A stretch of 64,000 bases of DNA from contig NZ_QGEH01000008.1 in assembly GCF_003258515.1 (NCBI RefSeq), forward strand, positions 1 through 64,000, written 5' to 3'. Numbering within the stretch: the stretch's first letter is position 1; every line of letters starts with the position of its first letter. The stretch is from Marinobacter bohaiensis (GTDB taxonomy: Bacteria > Pseudomonadota > Gammaproteobacteria > Pseudomonadales > Oleiphilaceae). Below, piece after piece: positions 16,862 to 24,646 of the stretch. Made by a program: the position numbers and the translations under genes. Under the pieces are notes generated by a model. It worked only from the letters and a program-made list of their open reading frames with translations. It made no database searches and was not told the DNA's origin.

Positions 16862-19126
16862 TCACTGGTGGAATTGGGTGGCCATTCCGGTGCGGTCGGC
16901 GAGGAAACTCTCCAACTGCGTCGCCGGCATGGGGCGGCCGATGAAGTAGCCCTGGGCCAGGTCGCAGCGGTGCGAAGACAGAAACGCCAGCTGTTCCTGC
17001 GTCTCGATGCCTTCGGCTGCCACCTGAATGCCCAGGTTGTGGGCCAGGTTGATGACGGCGCGGGTGATGATGGCGTCGTCGTAGCGCTCGGTCACGCGGG
17101 TGATGAACGCGCGGTCGATCTTCAGCAGGTCCACCGGGAAATTCCGCAGGTAGGCCAGTGACGAATAGCCGGTGCCGAAATCGTCGATGGCCAGGTGGAT
17201 GCCCAGCCCGCTGAGGCGCTTGAGCTGGTCCAGGTTGTGATCGAGATTCTCGATGAAGATTTCCTCGGTCAGCTCCACTTCCAGCCGTTCCGGGCGGATC
17301 TGGTACTGGCGCAGCATCCGCTCGATGTTTTCCACTAGGTGACTGTCCTCCAGCTCGCGACCGGACAGGTTGATGGCGATGCGCAGGTGCGAAAGGGGGC
17401 CGTCGCGCCAGGCGGCAAGCTGCTGGCACGCGGCCATGGCCACCCAACGCCCGATATCGGCGATGCGCCCGCTTTCCTCGGCCAGCGGGATGAAGTCGGA
17501 CGGTGGCAGCAGGCCGCGGGTGGGATGCTGCCAGCGCACCAGCGCCTCGACGCTGCCGACCTGCTGGGTGGACAGGTCCAGTTGGGGCTGGAAGTGGAGA
17601 ACAAACTGGTTTTCGCTCAGGGCGCGGTTGAGGTCCTTGTCCAGCTCCAGCCGCTGCACCTCCTTGGCGTGCATGCCTTCGGTGTAGAACTGGTAGTGAT
17701 TGCGCCCGCTGGCCTTGGCCTGGTACAGAGCCACATCGGCGTTGCGCAGCAGCAGGTCGGCGTCCAGCCCGCTCTGGGGATAGATGGCCACGCCCATGGT
17801 GGCGGTAATGGCGTGGTCCTGGTTCTGGATCTCGAACGGCTCGACAAAACACTGTTTGACCTGCCCCAGCAGGGCGATGACGTCGTCGATGTCGTCGATC
17901 TGCTGCTGGCAGAGCATGAATTCGTCGCCGCTGGAGTAGGCCACCAGCACGCGCTCGCTGCTGAGGCGGTTGAGCCGGTCCGCCACGCGGATCAGCAACT
18001 CGTCACCGAACTGGTGGCCCAGGGTGTCGTTGAGCACTTGGAAGCGGTCCAGGTCCAGCAGGATCAGCGCCACCTGGCGGTACTGTCGGTCGGCGATGGC
18101 CAGCGTGTGGTCCAGGTCTTCCATGAAGAAGCGCCGGTTGGCCAGGCCGGTCAGGGCGTCGGTGGATTCGATGCGGGCCAGGTCCTGTTGCACCGACTCG
18201 CGCTCGCGGATTTCCTCGCGCAGGGCCTGTTGTGTGGATTCCAGCGCGGCATTCCGGCGCAACAGCATCTGGCTGAGCCACACCAGCAGGCTGATCAGGA
18301 TGCCCAGCGCAGCGATGGCGATCAGCGCCAGCCAGGGCCAGCGCCCCTCGTGTCGCTCCACCCAGGCGTGGGTGGGGGAGACGCGCAGGCTCCAGTCGAG
18401 TCCCGGAATCGACAGTGGTACCCGACGCGTGATCGACGTATTGACGGCGCCCTCGGGCAGTACGGGATAGCGGATAACACCGCGCTCTTCCACATCGACC
18501 CGGAAATGCTCGCGGATGCGCGGCGTGATCAGGGCCTCAAGCAGCCCATCCATACGGAACACGCCGGCGATGAAGCCCAGGTCGGTGCCGTCGGCGGTGA
18601 CGATGGGCGCGTAGATCACCAGGCCGGTGCCGCCCTGGCGCAGTTCAATGATGCCGGAATAGTCGATGCGCCGCTGGCGGGTGGCGTCGAGCAGGCTTTG
18701 TCGTCGCTCTTCGTTGAAGGCGACGTTGAAGCCCACCACCTGCCTGTTCCCCGCCATGGGGGCGACCCAGCGGATGCGCCGGTCCGGTCCTATCCACTCG
18801 ATGGCCTGGTAGTGTCCGAAGTCCCGCAGGTAGCGTTCCGCGTCGGCCCGCCAGATGGTTTCAGGCATGTCGGGGGTGGTGGCGCGGCGCCGGGCCATTC
18901 GATCCAGCGCCTGGACGTGGCTGCGGAAGTCCGCCTCCAGCTCGCGCACCAGCGCCTGGGCTTCGGCGTCCACGGTCAAGGCGACCTGGTTCTGGACCTG
19001 GCGCTCGCTGCCCTGCCAGATCACCACCGCCAGCACGACGAAGATCGCCAGCAGAGCCAGGGCCAGGAAGGGGCTGCCGATCATCCGTCGGAAACGCCGG
19101 GCGCTGCGGTAAGACTGGTTGGACAT
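16862..19126 (-). CDS. CHASE-GGDEF-EAL membrane sensor for c-di-GMP turnover
   Basis: A 754-residue protein. Membrane helices at about residues 16-40 and 262-285 bracket a periplasmic CHASE domain (YQAIEWIGPDRRIRWVAP, then GLVIYAPI), a ligand-sensing module. A short coiled coil leads to a GGDEF domain whose signature is SGDEF (near residue 400), a first-position change that some active cyclases tolerate. The EAL domain (about 495-740) keeps VEALVRW, INLSG, VELTEE, DDFGTGYSSL, LKIDR, AAEGIE and QGYFIGRP, so phosphodiesterase activity is expected. No inhibitory RxxD site is obvious before SGDEF. It should translate an external signal into a change in c-di-GMP. ATG at 19126. Confidence 0.93.
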   Translation of the reverse strand: MSNQSYRSARRFRRMIGSPFLALALLAIFVVLAVVIWQGSERQVQNQVALTVDAEAQALVRELEADFRSHVQALDRMARRRATTPDMPETIWRADAERYLRDFGHYQAIEWIGPDRRIRWVAPMAGNRQVVGFNVAFNEERRQSLLDATRQRRIDYSGIIELRQGGTGLVIYAPIVTADGTDLGFIAGVFRMDGLLEALITPRIREHFRVDVEERGVIRYPVLPEGAVNTSITRRVPLSIPGLDWSLRVSPTHAWVERHEGRWPWLALIAIAALGILISLLVWLSQMLLRRNAALESTQQALREEIRERESVQQDLARIESTDALTGLANRRFFMEDLDHTLAIADRQYRQVALILLDLDRFQVLNDTLGHQFGDELLIRVADRLNRLSSERVLVAYSSGDEFMLCQQQIDDIDDVIALLGQVKQCFVEPFEIQNQDHAITATMGVAIYPQSGLDADLLLRNADVALYQAKASGRNHYQFYTEGMHAKEVQRLELDKDLNRALSENQFVLHFQPQLDLSTQQVGSVEALVRWQHPTRGLLPPSDFIPLAEESGRIADIGRWVAMAACQQLAAWRDGPLSHLRIAINLSGRELEDSHLVENIERMLRQYQIRPERLEVELTEEIFIENLDHNLDQLKRLSGLGIHLAIDDFGTGYSSLAYLRNFPVDLLKIDRAFITRVTERYDDAIITRAVINLAHNLGIQVAAEGIETQEQLAFLSSHRCDLAQGYFIGRPMPATQLESFLADRTGMATQFHQ

Positions 19127-19311
19127 GGCGTTCCTATGGGTCCTGGGATGAATGGCGAGCCGTCCCGGGATGAATGGGGGGTACTTGTTGGATTGTCGGC
19201 AAGTCGCCGCGAGACTTCATTGGAATTTACAAGTATTTGCAATTGGTGCCAAAAAAACATGGCGCGCCGCTCACTTTTGCCGCGGCCGTCATGGGTGAGG
19301 TCAGGGACGGC

Positions 19312-20259
19312 CTAGATCAGGCCCAGGCTGCGCATCACGTAAATGCCGACGCTCAGGGAGACGGGGGCGAACAGGGTCGTCATGGCGATGATGCTGGCGG
19401 CCAGTTGATGGTTGCCGCCCAGGCTGCGGGCCATCACGTAGCTGACGGTGGCGGTGGGGGCCGCGAACATGGCGAACAGGGTGCCCAGCTCCAGCGGCGA
19501 GAAATCGAACTGGATGGCGCCGAGGGTGAGCAGCAGGGGAATGGCCACCAGTTTGATGGCGGTGGCGGTAAAAGCCAGGGCTGAGCCGTGGCGCAGTGCA
19601 TCGAGGCTGAGCGTGGCGCCCACGCACAATAGGGCCAGCGGCAGGGTCATCTGGCCGAAGTAGGCAGCGCTGGTCAGGATCAGGTCCGGTACGGGCACTT
19701 TCAATCCCGCCAGCAGCAGGCCGATCAGGATGCTGATGATCAGTGGGTTGCGCAGCATGCCCTTGACCAGCGCCGACATCGACAGCCGGCTGCTGCCGGA
19801 GGCGCTCAGGGCATAGACCGACAGGATGTTGTAGGTCAGCGTGATACCGGCCAGCAGCACGGAACCGATGGCCAGGCCGGTACTGCCGTAGAGACTGGCG
19901 CAGACGGCGACGCCGATGATGCCGAGGTTGCCGCGAAAGGCCCCCTGCACGAAGACGCCGCGATCGCGTCCCGGCCCGGGCCAGTAGGCACTGATCAGCC
20001 ACAGCACCAGGAAGCTGGCGAGAGAGGCGACCACCCCATAGCCGACGTGGCGCGGATGCACCATTTCCCCCAGGTCCACCTTGACCAGGCTGGTAATGAT
20101 CAGGGCCGGCAGGGCAAGGCTGTAGACCAGCCTGGAGCCGGTCTCGACAAAGTGGTCGTCGATCCAGCGCAGGCGGCGCAGCAGCCAGCCGGCGGCCATG
20201 ACGAGGAATATCGGCGCGGTGACGGACAGCGAGAACAGCAGGTTATCGAAGTAGGTCAC
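19312..20259 (-). CDS. AEC (auxin efflux carrier) family transporter
   Basis: A 315-residue polytopic membrane protein with about ten helices and the AEC family pattern: SRLVYSLALPALIITSL in the first half, FRGNLGIIGVAV after the central loop, and MFAAPTATVSYVMA near the end. AEC carriers export or import small organic acids; the substrate cannot be read from the sequence. GTG at 20259 is preferred because AAGGAA lies just upstream and the protein then begins directly with the first helix; a longer frame to an ATG at 20301 would add 14 residues without family similarity. Confidence 0.88.
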   Translation of the reverse strand: MTYFDNLLFSLSVTAPIFLVMAAGWLLRRLRWIDDHFVETGSRLVYSLALPALIITSLVKVDLGEMVHPRHVGYGVVASLASFLVLWLISAYWPGPGRDRGVFVQGAFRGNLGIIGVAVCASLYGSTGLAIGSVLLAGITLTYNILSVYALSASGSSRLSMSALVKGMLRNPLIISILIGLLLAGLKVPVPDLILTSAAYFGQMTLPLALLCVGATLSLDALRHGSALAFTATAIKLVAIPLLLTLGAIQFDFSPLELGTLFAMFAAPTATVSYVMARSLGGNHQLAASIIAMTTLFAPVSLSVGIYVMRSLGLI

Positions 20260-20467
20260 GGCGTTCCTTGGGTCGATGGGCGTGCCGGCGGGGGAATGCA
20301 CTACGGTCCGGGGTGTTGGTTCCGGGTTGGGCAGGGCTGACCGGCGGTGCGGTTGGGGCGGACAGCAGGGCGTCTCGCCACACGCCGATTTTTGCCGAGC
20401 GGCGGTGAGAATTCAAGCGGGGCCCGTGACCGCGGGTGGCGGGTCAGTCAGGCTGCGACGGAGGCTG

Positions 20468-20566
20468 CTAGAAACCCAGCCCCGGGCTGCCGGCGTACGC
20501 CGAAGCGAGGATGAACAGCGCCGTCACGGCGGCAATCTTTGCGAACGAAACCAGGTGATCGACCAT
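20468..20566 (-). CDS. 32-residue hydrophobic peptide with strong ribosome site
   Basis: A tiny open frame in the otherwise empty stretch 20260-20819. The ribosome site GGGAGGTG sits five bases before the ATG. The peptide starts MVDHLVSFAKIAAVTALFIL and finishes in a Gly/Pro-rich end, so it has one probable membrane helix that could also be read as a short signal sequence. Nothing else is known; it resembles the many single-helix peptides of unknown role in bacteria. The rest of this 560-base interval shows a likely terminator (20693-20730) and no other gene. Confidence 0.55.
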   Translation of the reverse strand: MVDHLVSFAKIAAVTALFILASAYAGSPGLGF

Positions 20567-20692
20567 CCTGCACCTCCCGGGGCGGCGCGCCGGGCGGTCA
20601 CGGTGACCGGTTGCCGGCGTGCTGGCGTCTTGGTTCATGCGGTGGGCGTTTGAAGCCCATGTCCTGTTCGGTACCTCTTATTTAATGTGGCG

Positions 20693-20730
20693 CAAGAAAA
20701 AGACCGTTTTGTGAAAACTCGTCAAAACGG
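20693..20730 (-). terminator. Probable intrinsic terminator after the CoA-binding protein gene
   Basis: An 8-base perfect inverted repeat, CCGTTTTG (20704-20711) and CAAAACGG (20723-20730), with an 11-base loop. Reading leftwards, it is followed directly by TCTTTTTCTT. It lies about 90 bases beyond the stop of the gene at 20820-21248. Confidence 0.7.
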
Positions 20731-20819
20731 GGTGGATTTGTCGGGCGAACTTGAGACATCGCCTTAAGACGCATTGGGACGGGTTGTAAAGAAACGCGAC
20801 ACCCGGCGCCGGCCGGCTA

Positions 20820-21248
20820 TCAGGAGGTGGCCAGCGCCACGCCCAGGCGGGGAATTTCCTGCTTGGGGCAGCGATCCATCACCACTTCCAGGCCGGCGTC
20901 TTCGGCGCGTTGGGCGGCGTCCTCATCGATGACACCGATCTGCATCCAGATCACGCGCACGCCGGGTTTGCGCAGGGCTTCGTCCACCACCGCGCCGACC
21001 CGGTGACTGGCCAGGAACAGGTCGACCATGTCCACCGGCTCGGGGATGGCGCTGATGTTGGGGTAGACGGTCTCGCCCAGCAGGGTGCCGCCGGCCAGGC
21101 GCGGGTTGACCGGTATCACCCGGTAGCCGCGTCCCTGCAGGTAGGCCATGACCGCGTGGCTGTCGCGGTGGGGTTTCTCCGAAGCGCCCACCAGGGCGAT
21201 GGTGCGCACACTTTCCAGGATCCGGCGGATCTGCTCGGGACGGGTCAT
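20820..21248 (-). CDS. CoA-binding domain protein (YccU family)
   Basis: A 142-residue Rossmann-fold protein of the CoA_binding_2 family. The nucleotide-binding turn is IALVGASEKPHRDSHAV, followed by VIPVNPRLAGGTLLGE and the family end motif DRCPKQEIPRL. Members bind coenzyme A and resemble the N-terminal part of succinyl-CoA synthetase alpha, but lack its catalytic partner, so the cellular role is unknown. The length is typical. It is divergent from the MBL-fold gene at 21402 and followed by a terminator-like hairpin. Confidence 0.9.
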   Translation of the reverse strand: MTRPEQIRRILESVRTIALVGASEKPHRDSHAVMAYLQGRGYRVIPVNPRLAGGTLLGETVYPNISAIPEPVDMVDLFLASHRVGAVVDEALRKPGVRVIWMQIGVIDEDAAQRAEDAGLEVVMDRCPKQEIPRLGVALATS

Positions 21249-21401
21249 AATGATTCCAGGCCGTTCGGTTTCATGGATCGGGCCATGGCGCGGGCTGGCC
21301 GCACCCGGGCCGGACGGGTAAAGTTGGCTCTGGCCGATTCTGGACCAGATTCAGCGGCCCGGACAAGTCTTCCCCGAAACCGGCAGGAGCGAACAGACAG
21401 C

Positions 21402-22130
21402 ATGGCCACCCTGACCATGACCGGCGTGGGCCACTCGGAAGCCATGGCCCACTGGAACAACAACGCCCTGGTGACGGTCGGCGAGCAGCGATTGCTGATC
21501 GATGCCGGCTACACCATCAAGTACGCGCTGCGGGACCTGTCCCTGGATTTCGGGGACATTGCCGGTGTTTTCATCACCCACGTCCACGCCGATCACTGCT
21601 TCGGGCTGGAGCGCATGGCCATCGAATGCCGCTTCCGCTACGGTTTCCGGCCACGCCTGTTCCTGCCGCCAGGGGTCTACGACGAACTCTGGGAGCAGAC
21701 CCTCAAGGGCGTGATGGGAACCGTCGGCGAAGGGCCGGCGACCCTGGACGACTATTTCGAGGTGGTGCACCTGGACGACGGCGGTTTCGAATTCGAGGGC
21801 GTGGCGCTGGAATATTTCCAGAACGCCCATACCCCCAACAAGCCGTCCTACGGTCTGTGCATCAACGACGGCCTGCTGTTCAGCGGCGACACCCGGCCGA
21901 TTCCCGCGGAAGTGGCGCGGCGGGATCCGGCGGTGATCCTGCACGACTGCACCCTGGCGGACTGGAACCCGGTGCATGCCAGCCTCAGCGAACTGCGCGA
22001 AACCTATCCCGCCGAGGTGCGCCAGCGGATGTACCTGATGAGTTACGAGGACCATTTCGCCGACTTCGAAGCGGCGGTGGCCGGCGAATTTGCCGGCTTT
22101 GCGCGTCAGGGCCAGGTGTTCGAGCTGTGA
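21402..22130 (+). CDS. MBL-fold metallo-hydrolase
   Basis: A 242-residue metallo-beta-lactamase-fold protein. The metal-binding HxHxDH motif is HVHADH (near residue 57), with later ligands in NAHTPNKPSYG, FSGDTRP and HDCTLADW. The pattern is closest to ribonuclease Z-like or phosphodiesterase-type members rather than beta-lactamases. No signal peptide, so it acts in the cytoplasm; substrate unknown. ATG at 21402 is chosen because GCAGGAGC precedes it and the family similarity begins there, although the frame stays open for 160 codons upstream across the divergent gene. The FolK-like gene starts 70 bases after its stop, perhaps in the same transcript. Confidence 0.88.
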   Translation: MATLTMTGVGHSEAMAHWNNNALVTVGEQRLLIDAGYTIKYALRDLSLDFGDIAGVFITHVHADHCFGLERMAIECRFRYGFRPRLFLPPGVYDELWEQTLKGVMGTVGEGPATLDDYFEVVHLDDGGFEFEGVALEYFQNAHTPNKPSYGLCINDGLLFSGDTRPIPAEVARRDPAVILHDCTLADWNPVHASLSELRETYPAEVRQRMYLMSYEDHFADFEAAVAGEFAGFARQGQVFEL

Positions 22131-22200
22131 GCGCGGCAATCGGCTCAGCCGCGGCGAGCGTATCAAGAGGCTTCAGCATGTTGAGAGGTGTGAGCTAGGT

Positions 22201-22731
22201 ATGTGGTACCTGTGCGGTCTGGGAAGCAACATCGACCCGGTGAATAACCTGCCGCGGGCGCTGGACAGTCTGGTGCGGCGGTTGGGGCGGCTGCGGGTCA
22301 GCCCGGTCGTCGTCACCCGGCCCCAGGGCATCGATACCGAGCGGGATTTCCTCAATGCGCTGGTGGTACTGCAGTCGCCGCTACCGGTCGCCGCGCTCAA
22401 GGCCTGGTTTAACCGCATCGAGGCGGAACTGGGGCGCGACCGCAGCGACCCCGATTCCAGCCGCAAGGACCGCCCCATCGACATCGATATTTTGGAGGTG
22501 TCCGAGCACGGCCCACTCACCGGCGACGCGGTGGAGGAGGATTATTTCCGCCGCCTGCTGGAAGGCCGGGTCAGGCCCGACGAGGTACGCCGGGTGGCGC
22601 TGGGGGATGGCCGGCTAGGCGAGGCGACGGCCACCGTCCACTGGGATCATGGCACCGGTCATGAAATCGTTGTCGATCAGCGCCAGGGCCTGCTTGACCA
22701 CACTTTCGAAACCGCCTTCCCGGGCCAGTAG
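22201..22731 (+). CDS. Divergent HPPK (FolK-like) protein
   Basis: A 176-residue protein with the hallmarks of 6-hydroxymethyl-dihydropterin pyrophosphokinase: GLGSNIDPVNNLPRAL at the N-terminus, DFLNALVVL, FNRIEAELGRDR, and the magnesium-binding DRPIDIDIL. HPPK adds pyrophosphate to the pterin during folate synthesis. The usual C-terminal HP-x4-R-x-FVL-x-PL block is missing and is replaced by an unrelated sequence, so activity or specificity may differ. The last 117 bases overlap the folM gene on the other strand. Together with folM and folE just downstream it forms a pterin gene group. ATG at 22201 follows an AGGT site. Confidence 0.78.
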   Translation: MWYLCGLGSNIDPVNNLPRALDSLVRRLGRLRVSPVVVTRPQGIDTERDFLNALVVLQSPLPVAALKAWFNRIEAELGRDRSDPDSSRKDRPIDIDILEVSEHGPLTGDAVEEDYFRRLLEGRVRPDEVRRVALGDGRLGEATATVHWDHGTGHEIVVDQRQGLLDHTFETAFPGQ

Positions 22732-23337
22732 CGTTTCCGACATGACCGTGGCCTTCTCCGCGTCCGTATGTCGCGGCAGGAAGCGGATCGGCCCGGGCAT
22801 GATGGCGTTGACCCGCACCTCCGGCGCCAGCGACTGGGCGTAGCTCAGGGTCAGGTTGGCCAGAGCCGCCTTGGTGGCGCAGTAGGCGGCGTACTGCGGG
22901 TTGGGTTTCTCGGCGAAAATGTCGGTGATGTTGATGATCACCGGCAGCCAGCCGTGTCCGCGGCCGGCCTTGGCCAGGGTGTCCGCCAGCCCCTCGATCA
23001 ACAGCATGGGGGCGATGGTGTTGGTGCGGAACAAGCGCTCGGACAGCTGCGCCAGGTCATCACGATCGTCCGGGTTGGGCTCGAATTCCGAGGCGTTGTT
23101 GATCAGCACTTTCAGGTGGCTGGTGCGCCGGATTCGGTCGATCGCCTGGGACAGGCTGTGGTTATCGGACAGGTCCACCTGGATCAGGGTGGCGCCCGCC
23201 TCACGCAGCTTTTCCAGCTCATCGGTGGCGGTGCGGTAAAGGGCGAAGACCTGGTAATCGCGGGCCAGCAGCGCCTTGCTAAGCTCGAAGCCGAGGCGGC
23301 GGCCGGCACCGGTGACGACGGCAGCGGGTAGAGTCAT
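22615..23337 (-). CDS. folM: FolM-like dihydromonapterin/dihydrofolate reductase (SDR family)
   Basis: A 240-residue short-chain dehydrogenase. The NADPH-binding turn is TGAGRRLG, and RR in this turn is characteristic of pterin reductases. It also shows LINNASEFEPN, the catalytic YAAYCATKAAL, and the late MPGPIRFLP. FolM reduces dihydromonapterin to tetrahydromonapterin, the cofactor for phenylalanine hydroxylase in pseudomonads, and can reduce dihydrofolate weakly. The folE stop is four bases before its start, so the two genes form one operon running leftwards. The 3' end overlaps the FolK-like gene on the other strand by 117 bases. Confidence in the family is high; the exact pterin is inferred from context. 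Confidence 0.86.
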   Translation of the reverse strand: MTLPAAVVTGAGRRLGFELSKALLARDYQVFALYRTATDELEKLREAGATLIQVDLSDNHSLSQAIDRIRRTSHLKVLINNASEFEPNPDDRDDLAQLSERLFRTNTIAPMLLIEGLADTLAKAGRGHGWLPVIINITDIFAEKPNPQYAAYCATKAALANLTLSYAQSLAPEVRVNAIMPGPIRFLPRHTDAEKATVMSETLLAREGGFESVVKQALALIDNDFMTGAMIPVDGGRRLA

Positions 23338-23341
23338 GGCG

Positions 23342-23914
23342 TTATCCGGAACGGTGGCTGATCAGTTGCAGGAATTCGGTCCGCGTGGCCTGGGACTTGC
23401 GGAAACTGCCCAGCATGACCGACGTTTTCATCACGGAATTCTGTTTCTCCACACCCCGCATCATCATGCACATATGCTGCGCCTCGATGACCACGCCGAC
23501 GCCCTGGGCACCGGTGACCTGCTCGATGGCTTCGGCGATCTGGCGGGTCAGGTTTTCCTGGATCTGGAAGCGCCGCGCGTACATATCGACGATGCGCGCC
23601 AGCTTGGACAGCCCCAGCACACGGCCCTGGGGAATGTAGGCGATGTGGCACTTGCCGATGAACGGCAGCAGATGGTGTTCGCACAGGCTGTAGAGCTCGA
23701 TGTCCTGGACCACCACCATCTCGTCCATATCGGATTCGAAGGTGGCGCCGTTGACCACGCTCTCCAGGTCCTGCTCGTAGCCCCGGGTGAGAAAGGCCAT
23801 GGCCTTGGCGGCCCGCTCCGGGGTTTTCGCCAGCCCCTCGCGGCTGGTGTCCTCACCCAACTGCTCCATGATCTGCTGGTAGTGCTGGGCAATCGTCTCG
23901 GTCTTGTCGGTCAT
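23342..23914 (-). CDS. folE: GTP cyclohydrolase I (type IA)
   Basis: A 190-residue enzyme that converts GTP to 7,8-dihydroneopterin triphosphate, the first step of pterin and folate synthesis. The zinc-binding and active-site residues of the IA type are all visible: [20 protein letters not shown] and [15 protein letters not shown], the latter with the second zinc cysteine. The first 55 residues are the usual helical cap ([18 protein letters not shown]). It sits directly upstream of folM. Many pseudomonads have several folE copies, one dedicated to monapterin; pairing with folM suggests this is that copy. ATG at 23914. Confidence 0.95.
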   Translation of the reverse strand: MTDKTETIAQHYQQIMEQLGEDTSREGLAKTPERAAKAMAFLTRGYEQDLESVVNGATFESDMDEMVVVQDIELYSLCEHHLLPFIGKCHIAYIPQGRVLGLSKLARIVDMYARRFQIQENLTRQIAEAIEQVTGAQGVGVVIEAQHMCMMMRGVEKQNSVMKTSVMLGSFRKSQATRTEFLQLISHRSG

Positions 23915-24088
23915 GCGGCTCGTCTCTGGGCGTGAACGTCTTCCTGCCCCGGACTCTACGTCCGCCGGCGCCGGGTGGATGAGACCCGACCGTGAGCGTG
24001 GCGCGCCCGGGGCGGTTTTTCCGAAGACTAAGGCATTTTCTGCCCAAATCCCAAATCCCGGGCGGCCCGTCCGATGACCTGTGTCCGC

Positions 24089-24283
24089 TCAGCCCGATTC
24101 GGGATGCCGGCGATGAAGAGCGGTGCTGATGGCATCGGCTTCGGCGGCGAGCACCTGACACAGGAGACTGTCCCGTCGGTGGCCACCACCGGCGCGTCTG
24201 AGTTGCTGTTGTTTGAGATGGTACAGGCGGTTCAGTTTTTCGCTGTCCCGTTCGTCTGGCTCGATTGATTCGGTGATACACAT
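24089..24283 (-). CDS. Possible 64-residue charged protein
   Basis: A short open frame with GTGAGGTCC ahead of its ATG. The translation begins MCITESIEPDERDSEKLNRL and continues with KQQQLRRAGGG, a helical, charged sequence with no membrane segment. It lies 174 bases upstream of folE on the same strand, with no recognised motif. The overlapping plus-strand frame (24074-24268) has no ribosome site. I judge it more likely real than not, but cannot exclude chance. Confidence 0.45.
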   Translation of the reverse strand: MCITESIEPDERDSEKLNRLYHLKQQQLRRAGGGHRRDSLLCQVLAAEADAISTALHRRHPESG

Positions 24284-24324
24284 GGCAGGACCTCACACGA
24301 CTTCTCAACGACCCTGTTTACACC

Positions 24325-24366
24325 CGATCCCCCTTGATTAATGACTGTGGGGGATCGTCCGTTTTT
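24325..24366 (+). terminator. Terminator-like hairpin with U-tract and no known upstream gene
   Basis: A perfect 9-base inverted repeat, CGATCCCCC (24325-24333) and GGGGGATCG (24349-24357), with a 15-base loop, followed by TCCG and five T residues on the plus strand. It has the form of an intrinsic terminator for rightward transcription, yet no rightward gene ends near it. The stretch 24284-24577 otherwise shows no coding signal. Confidence 0.5.
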
Positions 24367-24577
24367 CAACCACTGTTTTCATCGATGGCAGGTTCCCGGA
24401 GTCCGGTCGGTCTCCAAAAGCCTCCCTGTCAGACGATGCAGGTTCCGTACCACGCGCCACTGTGGCGGACGCCGCTCACAAGCGGGACGTAACGACCTGA
24501 CTTGCCGTGCCTTCCGGCGCCGGGATGGTCTAGGCTGGGGAATAATGGGCGCGGTCGCAGTACGTCGGATGCCCGGG

Positions 24578-24595
24578 TGTAAAGTTCGCTTTACA
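24578..24595. promoter_or_regulatory. TyrR/PhhR-type operator box
   Basis: TGTAAA-GTTCGC-TTTACA is an exact match to the TGTAAA-N6-TTTACA consensus bound by TyrR in enterics and PhhR in pseudomonads, regulators of aromatic amino-acid metabolism. Its right half coincides with a -35 element of the promoter for the hydrolase gene at 24647. Activation or repression cannot be told from sequence; overlap with -35 suggests repression. Confidence 0.7.
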
Positions 24596-24617
24596 GATGC
24601 GACCGAAAACGTAAATT
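24590..24617 (+). promoter_or_regulatory. Sigma-70-like promoter of the MEST-like hydrolase gene
   Basis: TTTACA (24590-24595) and TAAATT (24612-24617) are separated by 16 bases. The ATG of the hydrolase gene is 30 bases downstream. The -35 is part of the TyrR-type box at 24578-24595. Confidence 0.55.
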
Positions 24618-24646
24618 CTGGACAATAAACAGGCACTCTGGACGGA

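Noticed and set aside
24074-24268. 64-codon plus-strand frame
   Set aside because: No ribosome site, and it overlaps the better-supported minus-strand small ORF.
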